Of a stretch of DNA of 64,000 bases, positions 53,529 through 64,000 are shown one piece after another; position 1 is the stretch's first letter, and every line of letters starts with the position of its first letter. Below the pieces are notes generated by a model. The model was not told the origin of the DNA. It saw only the letters and a list, made by a program, of their open reading frames with translations, and searched no databases. The DNA comes from Rhyacichthys aspro. Taxonomy: Eukaryota > Chordata > Actinopteri > Gobiiformes > Rhyacichthyidae. The stretch lies in assembly GCA_036850595.1 (NCBI GenBank), contig CM072160.1, forward strand, positions 10,271,906 to 10,335,905, written 5' to 3'. The translations under genes and the position numbers were made by a program.

Positions 53529-55191
53529 CGCGCACGAGGACGAGCACACGAGCGCGCGCCTGAATCCCGGTGCTCGCGCAGTTCACGGCTCAATTATCAA
53601 ATATTAAACACGGCTCATTCAGTTAAAGATCTGCTAAATTTAGACACCACCATTATACCATACATTAAAAAAAATTCCAAGTGAAAAATTGTAAATCTAA
53701 TGTATGTTTTATGAATATAAATCTATTATGAGCCCTTGATACAACACACTTCTCTCTGTTTGATATTCACAGCCTTTAGCTCCAATTATACATAATGATA
53801 AGGCTGTCTGATTAGATTATGAGCAGGGTGTCATTTTTACTTTTGTTGTAGAGTAAAGAAGAGTCACTCTATTTATCTGAGTCACTGCCTATAGTAAAAG
53901 ATGGAATAATGGGACTTCTGTCAAAGTTCACCTTTTAGAGCATTTCTGCAAGCAATTTATGTCTAAAATGACAAAGAAACGGCTCAGTCCATTTGTAATA
54001 GAGCCTACTTGCCCTTGCTTTGTGCCTGCAATTGTTTGTGAGAGTGTCCATGGTGAAGAGTCAGGAGAAAGTGACGCCCTGCCACTGTCGTTTAGCAGGA
54101 GGCTGGCAAAATCTAACCCTGTTCTCATGGAGGGGAAGGGATTCAAATGTTAGTATAGAACATTTACATGCATAAAACGCAAGTCACAAAGACTATTAAT
54201 TTGTTTATTTATGTTATGGGCATATGTTTTAAATTTTATTGCCTTTTACAAATGTAAAACATATTTAGCAAATAAGATGGAATCATAAATGTGTGTGAAC
54301 AAATTGAAAAGTTGTGTAACATGGTTTACTTGAGTTTAATTAGAATAATGTACTATGACATCTATGAAATTTAATTTTGCTGTCACTATATTATAAGAAT
54401 TAATTTGTAAGCCTGGTCTACAGCAAAATAGCTGCAAAAGACAGTCATTACAGAACAATAGCTTTAATTTTATGAGGAGACTGCAGAGAGGTCCTGTCAT
54501 GTCTTTGAGGCATTTTTGTATTTTGATTTATCCTTTTCCCCCTTGCCAGTGGTGGTGTCAGTCAGGAATTTTCTGTTAACTAGGTGAGGTTGAGCTCAGA
54601 TCACATGTCGATGTGCCTCCACCTTCAGCGAGCCATGCTGCAGTCAGAGGTGGCGCGCTTGGTTTCCTGTAGGTGTGTCACGTTTCTAATTTGTGTTATC
54701 AGTGGTAGATCCAGACCCTACAGAGAGTTAGGCTACAGCACGTGCAGGATCTGAGATGGCACCACCTGTTGACAGAACCTGCTGCACTGGTTAGAGCGTT
54801 GTAGAACAACATGACAATAGAAAATGAACTGAAGGATGCAGATGCATTAGTGATGTTAGCTGTGGCACATTCAATAAAAGGCACTGTACATTCTCTGTTA
54901 TTGAAGAATTAAACCACAAAGTGTGATGTGTTTGAAAGTGAGCTGCAGTATCTATCCTTTCTACAACATACAGTAGTCTCTCTGTCTCTGCATAATATTC
55001 CCGCCTACACTCTCCGGCCTCACTCATGCCCAGCCTTGGGTATAAATAACTATGTGGATGAAGCAAATCTCGGCAAAGCCCAGTGCTATGGTACATCAGC
55101 ACTTCGGAGAAGGCCAGAGATTATTTGGTTCTCCTATCTCCCCCATCTTTCTCTTGGTACAGCTGCTAGAGTCTTACATCGTGGTCAGCAG

Positions 55192-55205
55192 GTTGCCTAA
55201 GCAAC
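55192..55205. promoter_or_regulatory. Second perfect RFX X-box motif
   Basis: GTTGCC and AGCAAC half-sites are separated by TA, fitting the RFX inverted-repeat consensus. It is located in predicted dusp14 intron 1. Confidence 0.45.
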
Positions 55206-56958
55206 AGATAATGCATTGGCTGTACATTTATACATCTAATGCGTTCACCTGTAAAGGGCCGGTTAGCCACTACATGCATCATGCAGCATCAAATCACATT
55301 AAAGCCATTTATGTCATATGTAGTAACACAGGCACAGTATTGTAAGAAGTATATGATTATGGCTTTACTTTATTATTTTAATGTTATATCATTTCATTTA
55401 GCTCTAGAGGTGTCTTCAATGCATGTGAGAATTGGTACCTGATGTAATGTGTTTGTCAGACTATGCCTCCGTCTTGATCTCTGTAATTGTTTTCTTATCA
55501 CCAGTGGTGACAGAGTGGAAGGTGGATTAAGCTTCTCCATAACACAATGATCATAGCAAAGCACAGTAGTGTGACTGACAGAGCACACTGAGAGAAATGG
55601 TGCCTAAAGAAGGAAAGCACGCACTGACATGTGACATGCTTTTGATGTTTTGAAACAAATACATAAAATATAAATGATGTGAGAATGTTTTTAACAAACA
55701 GGTATAAAAAATTATAAAAACTGTGAAATCCTTTAAAAAACAAAATACTGTAAAAAAACAGTTGCCCTGTATTTCTTGTTAAGCCGACTGTAGCTGAAAA
55801 TGAAGGAGCTCCTGGCCAAACCGGAGCACATGGTGTGGATGACGCATGACAAGTGCACCAGTGTATGAAGTAGCGCACTGAGCTGGAGGCTCTTTGCTGA
55901 TAAACAGCATTCACTCAGGAGGCCATTTTCATCAGCACACCCACTAATGCAGTACAGTACCCCTAGAATGCTAACCTCATGTTACAGCCATTAAAGGCAA
56001 TTACTAAAACAATACTGTCTGCTGATCATTTTCACCCAAACTGCTGCTCTAGGTAAAATTAGGGTAATAATGTATTGCAGCTTTTTGTGCTGAAATGAAT
56101 TGTACTATCAGAAATCACTGACTTAATTATACTCCATTATAACTTTATGTCCTGCCGTTTGGTGCCATCCAGTGCAATATTAACAGCTGTAATAGCCAAG
56201 GAGACAGGAGATATAATCTGTATGTGGGGGCTGTGGATGGATGAACATGAGATGAGGTGAGTGTATGCCTCCAGGGGGTCTGTGCTCACATGGAAGAGCG
56301 AGGCACGTATCTGTTTGCTGCAGCGTAGGGGCATTTGACCCAGTGCAAAGAAATGTGCAGGACACACAAGCGGCTCTTGAGAGAGGGACAGATGACAGAG
56401 AAAGACTAAAGACTGTAGATCATTACAACCTGTTTTGAATTCATCAACTAGAATATCTGTAGAGCTGACTCCATCAGTTTATATTGAAAAAACAAAGTGT
56501 ATGTGGTAGATTGGTTAATTTGGCTGTTACAGTCCCCACTAATACATGCTACTCACACTTATGTATTTTCAGAACTCAGAGTCAGCAGCAATGTACAAAT
56601 CAACCCATTGTTAGAACATTTAAGGCTCCCTTCAGACCTAGCAGAATGATTGGATCTAGTTCAGGTTTAGGAGGATGCCTGTAACTAGGTCCAGTTAGAG
56701 AGAAGACTGGCTGAAATGTAATGTCAGGGGACCTCTGACCCTAAAAGTGTGTCAATGAATATCAGGGAACACAGACTTCAGAATAACATTTGCTGAAAAA
56801 GCTGCCTCAGCACTGTACCAAAGACACTTTAAAAGTCATGTTCTGGAGTTACTTGTCCTTGTCAAGTGTATTTATTTTTGTCAGTGTGTGTGCTGAGCCT
56901 ACACTGAAAAATGGAAGTGTTAAATTTCAACTAAGGGTAAAATGTGTTTCTTTGGCAG

Positions 56959-57053
56959 GAGCTGTCTGGCTGGTTGGGCTCCACTACTATGACTCTGAAG
57001 ACTCCCTGCTGAAGATTTTCCATTATTAGAACCGTTGCTCTACTTGATCCCAA
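56959..57053 (+). other. dusp14: dusp14 5' UTR segment of the coding exon
   Basis: Runs from the predicted acceptor (TTTGGCAG|GAGCTG) to the start codon. It holds a seven-codon upstream ORF at 56989-57012 ending TGA, 41 bases before the main ATG. If the splice is right, it also holds the last part of a 47-codon upstream frame stopping at 56990-56992. Confidence 0.5.
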
Positions 57054-57683
57054 ATGGGTTCCCGCAGCCAAGGCTTTCTCCACCACCACCACCACCACCG
57101 TAGCTCCATGATGCCCACCACTGTGCCCAGACTGCTCCCCGAGAATGGCAGCCTGCTGGGGGGCATCGCACAGATCACCCCAAACCTGTTCCTCAGTCGA
57201 GGCAACGTGGCATCCAACCGCAGCCTGCTCTTGTCCAAAGGCATAACCTGTGTGGTCAACGCCACCATCGAGCTGCCCAACTTCAACTGGCCACACATGG
57301 AGTATGTAAAGGTCCCATTGGCAGACATGCCCCACTCTCCTATCTCCTTGTACTTTGATAGTGTGGCCGATAAGATCCACAGTGTGGGCAGGAAGCGGGG
57401 GGCCGTGTTGGTGCACTGTGCAGCAGGAGTAAGCCGCTCAGCCTCTCTGTGCCTGGCATACCTCATGAAATACCACCGTGTGTCTCTGGCTGAGGCCCAC
57501 GCCTGGGTGAAAGCTCGGCGGCCCGTCATAAGGCCTAATGGTGGCTTTTGGCGGCAGCTCATAGAGTATGAGCGCAAGCTGTTTGGCAGAAACTCTGTTA
57601 AGATGGTACAGACGCCATATGGGGTCATACCGGATGTATATGAGAGGGACCGCAGGAGCCTGGCTCCGTACTGGGGCCTGTGA
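57054..57683 (+). CDS. dusp14: DUSP14 (MKP6), dual-specificity phosphatase 14, single coding exon
   Basis: A 209-residue uninterrupted frame ending TGA; the human protein is 198 aa and the extra length is at the N-terminus. The core aligns throughout: GGIAQIT near residue 36, NATIELPNFNWP near 69-80, general-acid loop ADMPH (Asp91), and the cysteine-phosphatase signature HCAAGVSRS (His121, nucleophile Cys122, Arg128). The end is TPYGVIPDVYERD...PYWGL. DUSP14 is a small atypical dual-specificity phosphatase without a kinase-interaction domain; it dephosphorylates MAP kinases and, in T cells, TAB1, to dampen signalling. Unusual is a natural run of six histidines at residues 10-15, encoded by six CAC codons. 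I chose ATG 57054 because the fish-type N-terminus stays in frame; Met19/Met20 are possible alternative starts. All catalytic residues are present. Confidence 0.97.
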   Translation: MGSRSQGFLHHHHHHRSSMMPTTVPRLLPENGSLLGGIAQITPNLFLSRGNVASNRSLLLSKGITCVVNATIELPNFNWPHMEYVKVPLADMPHSPISLYFDSVADKIHSVGRKRGAVLVHCAAGVSRSASLCLAYLMKYHRVSLAEAHAWVKARRPVIRPNGGFWRQLIEYERKLFGRNSVKMVQTPYGVIPDVYERDRRSLAPYWGL

Positions 57684-58280
57684 GGGAGGAATAGTCCCAG
57701 GGAGAAGGTCAAGACCTTTGTTCTTGTGGACAGCAGTGGACTGGTGAATAGAGATGTGCGTGTATTTGTGAAGCTTATTTAAAGAAATGCACTTGAACAG
57801 AAAGAATTGAACCTGTTTTAACCCGTGAGGCTGCCAGCTCCAACTGGGGTTCTCCACCTGTCCTATTTTGGTTTGTGAAAAGCAACATGAACACTTGCAG
57901 TCCCACAATCATCAGGACCAAACTGTGGCGGCCACTGTGATGCCAACCATCTGAACTCAGTGTCGGCCGGTACTGTGTCTCTGTCTGTCAGATTGAGGGC
58001 AGGATCTGGGAGGGTGTTAGCTGCATGAGACTGAACAGCACTGGCATTTATGCGACTCAAGTCCTTTTCCTGACGTAATGTCACGTGGTGGTGTTGTGCC
58101 TGTTTTGCAAATATGTTTGGTGTGAAGAGCAGCAGCATGCTCTTGATTTATGGTAGCATAGTGTACAGAAAAATAGTGAGAAATTATTTTATTGAAATAT
58201 GACAAGAAAACTTAAATTATAGAACATAAAATATGTAATTTTATCCACCCTTAAATATAAATAAAATATAAGAGTAGGCT
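57684..58280 (+). other. dusp14: dusp14 3' UTR (predicted)
   Basis: Noncoding sequence after the stop with a canonical AATAAA at 58260-58265 in AT-rich surroundings. A second AATAAA-like signal near 58655 could give a longer form. Confidence 0.45.
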
Positions 58281-61184
58281 AGCAATTGGGTTTAGTGAAA
58301 GCTCTTGTATACTGCAGGGTAGATGGAATCATCCTGTGACCACTGTGTTATTGTAGTGCTCTTTGATGCTGTGGTGCTGACTCAAAAGAACTGGGAGCTG
58401 TGTGAAAGAGGCTTTTTATTTCATGTACCTTTGTTGTTCAACGCAGTACACCGTCTTACCAAAAAAAAAAAATGTTAGAATTCTCACTCAGATACCTTCC
58501 ACAGATTCCTCCACACTACAATAATCATAAAGATGAGAAATTATTGTGGTCACCCCCAATGAATTTAACAAAGCTATTCTGCCAAAACAAAACTGTGTTA
58601 AAAGGTAAAGAGTTAAATAATTGTAGCAGAATGTTTAATGACTTGGACAGTGATAATAAAAGAAGAACTCATCTTACTCTGTGTATTAAGTTTAATAGAA
58701 AAATTCATTTGTTGCTGTTTTTGGGCTCTGCATGAACACATGAACAAAAGATGTGCATCACCACTGTTTTGTTTTCCAATTGCTCATGGGAGATGTCCAG
58801 AGATATCTTCAGACGCAAGATAAACGCGTGTCGTTTGCCATGGCCACAGTCTTAGGCAGATATTGATGAGTGCCATTTGCCTTGTACCCATGTGCCTTGT
58901 GAGAGACCTCTGGAGTGGTCGCCACTATGAATACCATTACCCACAGAGACGAGGCCTGAAAGATGAGGGGCCCAGCACTGATGATGTACTCAAGTGATGG
59001 GGCCAAATTACAGGTTGCACACAATTTTCCCTGAGCAATTATGAATCTGTTTTCCTCCACCACTGCCCTCCTTCCATCTTTGCTGTGTTAATGTGGGTAC
59101 ATACTTGTGGCACAGTTGAGCACTATAAGTAAACACATCCTTCACCAATAGCAGCATCTTATCATTTGTCTTTAAGGCAGTAAGCAGAGATATTTTATTA
59201 GTCCTGAACATCAGCAGCACAGGCCAAGCAGAGCAAAGGGTGCTGATGAAGCTACGAGACGAGACAATATTTGGCAACAGGAAGCGAACACACTGATGAG
59301 CAAACTTGTGTCATAGTTCTTTAAAAAATACCAAAAAAAAAAAAAGAATCAGAAAGCAGTAGTTCCTTTATTTTTTTCACAAATTAACTTTTCCTGCTCA
59401 AAAGGCCACAAACTAAACTCTTAATTTTTACCTGCATAAAGGAAATATGGACAGCTGATGTGGGTATAAGAAACCACTGAATCACTGAAAGTCACCTATA
59501 ATTCAGTCATCAGCTTGACATTAGTGCTGCTTTTTCAACAACTAAAAATGCTGTAGTGCCATTTTAACAAGGCCGTATGAGCTATACTTCAGCTATTAAT
59601 ATAAACACACTACTTTCATTGCTACTCATTAGTGGATGATTTAATCTGATTTGTCTCTGACCACACACACGTTAACCATTGCATGTGTTTCAAGGTGTGT
59701 GTTTGTAGGCTTGAGTCTCAAGAGGCAAACATAAAAGAAGTGTCTGCATGGAGAAAGCTGCTTATACCTCTGCCAGCTGCTATTGGAATTTCAGTAATAG
59801 ACACACAAAGCAATTTGCTGATGGTCCTTATTAAAGCTGATGGAAATGTACAGTTGAGATCTCAATGTAAGAGCCTATTGCTAAGTTGAAACACAATGGC
59901 AAAGTGCTCCAGTCAGAGACCATATTTGTACCATAGTAAAATAAGTCATGCTCTCTGAACAAGAGGCTGAGCAGTGCAACAGTGTAACAGTGACTCATCT
60001 GTCCATCGCTTTGAAAGCCTTTGCTGTCTGAACCAAGAGTAAGGAAAGCAGTGCAAACCACATACTGTAGCTGTCCTCGGTGTGCATCAAGCAAGGCAAC
60101 GGTGACAACTTCAGAGTCAAGACTAATCACCTTTCCTTTTAACCACAGGATTTTTCTGAAGAGTCTTTTTTGTATTGTCGAATTGCTGTTTGCTAAAGGA
60201 AGGAAAAAAGAAAGGAAAAGAAAAAAAAACTACAAAAAAAAAAGAGCTGGACAGTAAGTCAGAAGATAAAAAAACATTGGACTTGTCATTAACATAAGAG
60301 AACAACAAAAAAATCATTAATCATAATCAAGGTAAAATGTTGACCAGCTTTTAGCAAAAAAATGAATTTAGGTCAAATGTTCCACCCTGTATTAAAATAA
60401 AATTATTATTTACTGCCTTGAATAATGTAAGATGAACCAATTCCAAAAAGTTTTGAAAGCCACTTCAAAGGCAGTAAATATAGTCACTAAAACCTTTTCC
60501 CACCAGAACGAAAAGAGTATCTTAACATGAAGCTCCAGCTGTTTTAAGTCAATAATCTGATTTGGTTTAGGCCTTAAAATGCAGTACAGGGTAGTATCAT
60601 CTCCATCACATTTCATTCCCAGAGTGATCATTTCAGTGCAGCATCACAGACAATAGGCGTGAAGATGACAGGCGCAGGCAGAGGGACACTGGGGGAGACG
60701 GGGTCTGCATTTCAAATTACCCAGCTTTATTCAGCAATTGATTGTAATTTTCTGTAATCCGTGTGTTCACCGTGAGAGGAGAGGAATTCATTTTCGGCAG
60801 GAAATGAATTACGAGAAGGGCGAGAGATAAAATTGATGTTGGAGAACACACCTGAACACAAGAGTTAGAACGATAATGAGACTGGTTTCACAGAGCCTCT
60901 AGACATCTTATTTGATTGGCTGAACTCAACTGCCAGCGATAGCCTAGCAGACTTACCGCAGCAAAATTTATTCCATTTTGTGGCAAAGTGATGGAGATGA
61001 GCCCTCTCTGGCCCGGAGAAGGTACATTATTGAGCAATGTGACACTTGGAAAATATACTGCTATATTTATTCATTTGGAGAAGAATCTTTACAGGGACTG
61101 ACTGAGATCAAATGCCATGTAAATGAAATGAGTTTGATTTCTTAGGTTTTATACAATAAATAGTACAATAATGAATAACACATG
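58281..61184. other. Intergenic region between convergent dusp14 and synrg
   Basis: About 2.9 kb with no exon recognised. Simple A-rich tracts occur at 58460-58471, 59332-59345 and 60190-60245. The block 60690-61040 looks different: few homopolymers, many homeodomain-type AATTCA/ATTGATTG motifs, and a 9-bp inverted repeat with an 8-nt loop at 60785-60810. It is a candidate conserved element. Confidence 0.6.
60785..60810. repeat. Small inverted repeat (9-bp arms, 8-nt spacer)
   Basis: AATTCATTT and its exact complement AAATGAATT are separated by TCGGCAGG. It could be a paired homeodomain binding site or a hairpin; either is speculative. Confidence 0.7.
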
Positions 61185-61989
61185 AATAAACCACATACTT
61201 TTTATTCACATTACAGTGAGTTATTATTACAAGGCTACAGCATGACGCATACAGTACATGTCATATACAAAAAGTGCTGCTGCAGCTCTAGAATCACAGT
61301 CAAGACAGAAAAACAACCTCTTCCCCAGTTTCTTCTTGGAGAGGTGATCTCCCCAAACAGTGCAAAAACATTAATATCCAACAATTAGATACAACTGATA
61401 AAAGACAGACCTTTCAGCCCAGCAGAGAGGTTTGGGTGTTCAAGATTGTAAGAGATGGTAAAAGCAAAACAGCAAACCAGAAAAAACAAGTTTCAAGTAC
61501 AGTAATAAGCTTATATAATAATTTGACAGCTCCAGTTCAGCAGGAAAAGAGCATTATGAATAAAAAGTAAAGCAACAAGGAACATTAAAAATATGCAAAC
61601 CTAACAGGTTAATGATACTGCACACCTGACAACAATTCTGTTGTCTGTTGTGGAATAATTCAATGATGAACAGTGTATATGACTAAAAACCATTAGCATT
61701 AGCCTTAGATGCCTCAATTTATAGGAGAAAAATCAGCGGTGTTAATGCTTGTAAGGATTTATCAGTTCAGAAAAAAACTATGAATTTGGGACTGCATGTG
61801 AGCAAAGCTTAAGTTGATCCAAAGAGGCACAGTAAAAAATAAATAGAGAATGTGATGACTTTAAATGTCCTTTTTCTCCCTGTCAGTCCAAGGTGAGAGT
61901 CAGTGCAGTGTGAGGTGCGTCGCCGCTCCAACTGTCTGATGTTGATTAGCCTGTGCTCCGTTACCATGGCAGCCAGCAGTAGCTGAAGC
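61185..61989 (-). other. synrg: synrg 3' UTR (predicted)
   Basis: Noncoding on the - strand after the synrg stop. A polyadenylation hexamer (TTTATT on +, AATAAA on -) lies at 61201-61206, giving a UTR of about 0.8 kb. Other AATAAA-like signals nearer the stop (for example near 61837 on the - strand) could give a shorter form. Confidence 0.4.
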
Positions 61990-62121
61990 TTAGAGCAGGT
62001 CAGGCAGTATAAGACCTGGGGGTTTGGGCTCCACACAGTTAATCCAGAAATTGGCACAGCTGGCGTGGTACTGGTGGCCTCCGTACAGCAGCTTGAAGTT
62101 GTCCGTTTCCGAGTTAAACGC
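61990..62121 (-). CDS. synrg: Synergin gamma (SYNRG), last coding exon only
   Basis: Reading the - strand, a consensus acceptor (TTGTTCACCAG) precedes 44 codons including TAA. They encode a segment beginning AFNSETDNFKLLYGGHQYH and ending in PDLL. This matches the extreme C-terminus of synergin gamma as I know it almost residue for residue, including the HxxH and CxxxxxxxC spacing that suggests a small metal-binding fold. Synergin gamma binds the gamma-adaptin ear of AP-1 and acts in clathrin traffic at the trans-Golgi network and endosomes. The remaining exons lie right of the window; no other synrg exon was recognised up to 64000. Its tail-to-tail placement with dusp14 matches the human arrangement, which supports the call. 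Confidence 0.93.
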   Translation of the reverse strand, partial: AFNSETDNFKLLYGGHQYHASCANFWINCVEPKPPGLILPDLL

Positions 62122-64000
62122 CTGGTGAACAAATGGAGAAAATTATATCAAAAACATGAAAACTACTTGCCAATAGCTGACTAAAATGCCCAATATTATC
62201 TTTAAAAGTGTAGTTCTTGTTCCTCAAAAAATAACTAATAATACTAATAATATACACTAATATATGTCACTTTGGATCTGAGGAAAAAAACAGGCTAATA
62301 CCAAAATAGGATGGATTTAAATATATTCACAAAGTCCCACTAATCATTATTTTTATTTTAGTAGCCAATCTCCCAAATTTCAATTTAGAATTCACACCTG
62401 TTGCATTATGTAACACAGTCGCCAAACAGCATGTATCAGCACTAAATCCTACACGTGCCAGTGAGACCCTCAGAGTTAGGTAGCTGTGTATCTGTGCAGA
62501 TCAGGAGATGCTAATGTTGACGGTGTGAGGGTTAAGAGTTTGTATCCCTGGTGAAAGAGAGCAGCTGAAGCCGAAGAGACGAGTGAGTCATGTGCAGTGA
62601 ATCATTGCCTCCCACACACAAGGACAGGGGACAAGCATGCAGAGCAACAACTGCATATAAAAAGCCTCCAATACAGCATTAAGTCAAACACATCTCTACT
62701 TCCCAGAATGCAGTCTGCAGCACAGATGCTCGTGAAGGGCTTTCTCGCAGACTGAATGACACCTTTCCACTCTGCAGTCGGCACTTCTCTCAAACGTTTC
62801 ACTGGCAGAGCAATTTTATTTGGAGCTCTTTTGTGCCCTGGCCTAGTTGTTAGCACAAACCTGCATTTCTGCCTGCCCCAGCTGCCGATATGGAAGGAAG
62901 TGGATGCAAAAGGTGGCCACACAAAAACTTATGGTAACCTCTTTAACAATGGAACCTTTCCTTCAAACTCTCTCCTTTTTTTTTTTTATTTTTCAGCAAA
63001 CTTCTGTTTCTGATGTGATCTCACCAAAAGTGCTTCAAACGATATAGTGCATCTAAGATACAGTACAAGCTCTCCCTGATTTAATCTTCAAGGTCTTTAA
63101 ATGTAATAGTTTGAATTTACAGAAATAAGAAGCTGAGAATAATTACCCATGACCTCTTGTCATTGTCTCTAGTCAGTGCCTGTAAGCAGAAAAGGAGTCA
63201 GCACATGGCCACAGATTCTTGCATTGCAGTGAACAAAGAAGCAGAGAGCAGAATAAGGCAGCCACCCAAACATTTTCACCAGAACAGAACTCCCTTTCAC
63301 CAAAAAAATCCATCCTGTAAGTGCCAGGGCCATTCCACAATTAAAAATAAACATTGTCCAAAAAAAAAAGAAAACAACAAAAAACAATCCTAATCCTTTA
63401 GGCACCCACTGACCAGAGACCTGGACTATTACGAATAGGCAAATACTAAATTATTCATCTGAAAATGCTTTTAGTGCTTCTTGTTGTAATTGCACAAATA
63501 AGCATCACAGAGCAAAAGTGCCTCATTAGCTGCAAAGTAAGTATTAAAATCTGTCAAAATGAATACACGGCATGACTCTCCTCCGTGCCTCTCCTGAGCT
63601 AAAGAGGGAAAGTGGACAGAAAGACTCTGACTGTGTTGTGGTGACAAACTGATTCAGGAGGAGCATATTTGTTTGTAGTAAAATGATTAGGACTTTTAGA
63701 AATATGAAGATTTATAACATGATTTGTGCAGAAGCCATTAAGCTTGATTTCCTTGTGTGACTGTAAAAGACATCAGCATTTCCTACCTTCTGTACCTTCG
63801 GGTTGAAAAACAAATCAGTGCCTCTTCAATAAATGACAATGCCACAATCAGTGCTGCCTGCTGTAGTCACAAGCTCTTTCTCCACTTCATCATACTCAGA
63901 GGGATGCTACTCTCCACTTGGCTTTTATGCACTTTTACCAGTGTGGCATTGCCAAAAATGTAATTAAAATATGGGTTATTAATCTCTGTGCTAGTGGCAC
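62122..64000 (-). other. Last synrg intron (partial)
   Basis: Begins directly upstream (in - sense) of the last synrg exon and continues to the window edge. No further exon is recognised. A- and T-rich runs occur at 62978-62987 and 63360-63385, and open frames on both strands lack protein-like features. Confidence 0.7.

Larger units (their letters stand above)
53206..56958 (+). other. Predicted dusp14 intron 1
   Basis: 3.75 kb. Near its start it carries a CpG-dense segment with a palindromic CRE (TGACGTCA at 53521-53528). At 55192-55205 it has a second perfect RFX X-box, GTTGCC-TA-AGCAAC. No protein-coding exon is recognisable on either strand, and short open frames here show no domain. Confidence 0.5.

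Noticed and set aside
57026..57712. 228-codon open frame on the - strand
   Set aside because: It is the antisense shadow of the dusp14 coding exon; the + strand frame carries the phosphatase signature and catalytic residues.
61960..61976. X-box-like GTTACCATGGCAGC in the synrg 3' UTR
   Set aside because: The second half-site deviates from the RFX consensus (GGCAGC rather than GGCAAC).
61809..62132. 107-codon ATG-initiated frame on the - strand across the synrg exon
   Set aside because: It reads a different frame from the synrg C-terminus; the conserved frame is entered through a splice acceptor at 62122-62123, not an ATG.

Overview
The window is vertebrate nuclear DNA, most probably from a ray-finned (teleost) fish. 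It has intron-split genes with GT-AG boundaries, about 40% GC, long AT-rich noncoding stretches and few repeats. I recognise four protein-coding genes by matching conceptual exon translations to family sequences I know. Percomorph-like affinity is a guess from the low repeat load and intron sizes. No bacterial, viral or phage content was seen.

Layout. 1-14474 reads as noncoding DNA, best explained as the long first intron of traf4, whose RING-encoding exon 1 must lie to the left of the window. Traf4 exons occupy 14475-19019 on the + strand with a 3' UTR to about 20605. A gene desert of about 20 kb follows (20606-40440), containing one young 875-bp non-autonomous DNA transposon with 83-bp terminal inverted repeats and a 7-bp target duplication (34988-35876). 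The complete 15-exon tada2a gene lies at 40582-47661 (+, 445 aa). After about 5 kb of intergenic DNA comes dusp14 (+): a predicted noncoding first exon ending at 53205, a 3.75-kb intron, and a single coding exon at 57054-57683 (209 aa). Facing it on the - strand is the last coding exon of synrg at 61990-62121, with its 3' UTR towards 61185. The right end, 62122-64000, is synrg intron.

How the genes relate. They are unrelated housekeeping or signalling genes rather than a functional cluster: TRAF4 (signalling adaptor), TADA2A (ADA2a subunit of GCN5/PCAF acetyltransferase complexes such as ATAC), DUSP14 (MKP6, a small dual-specificity phosphatase) and synergin gamma (AP-1 clathrin adaptor partner). 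The tada2a-dusp14-synrg order and orientation match human 17q12 as I recall it. Traf4 directly upstream of tada2a differs from human, where ACACA is the neighbour.

No new biological system is evident. The most interesting signals are a chain of three upstream ORFs in the predicted dusp14 leader, each joined to the next by an ATGA stop/start overlap; a natural hexahistidine in DUSP14; two perfect RFX X-box palindromes on either side of the predicted dusp14 first exon; the young transposon; and several stretches that look like conserved noncoding elements.
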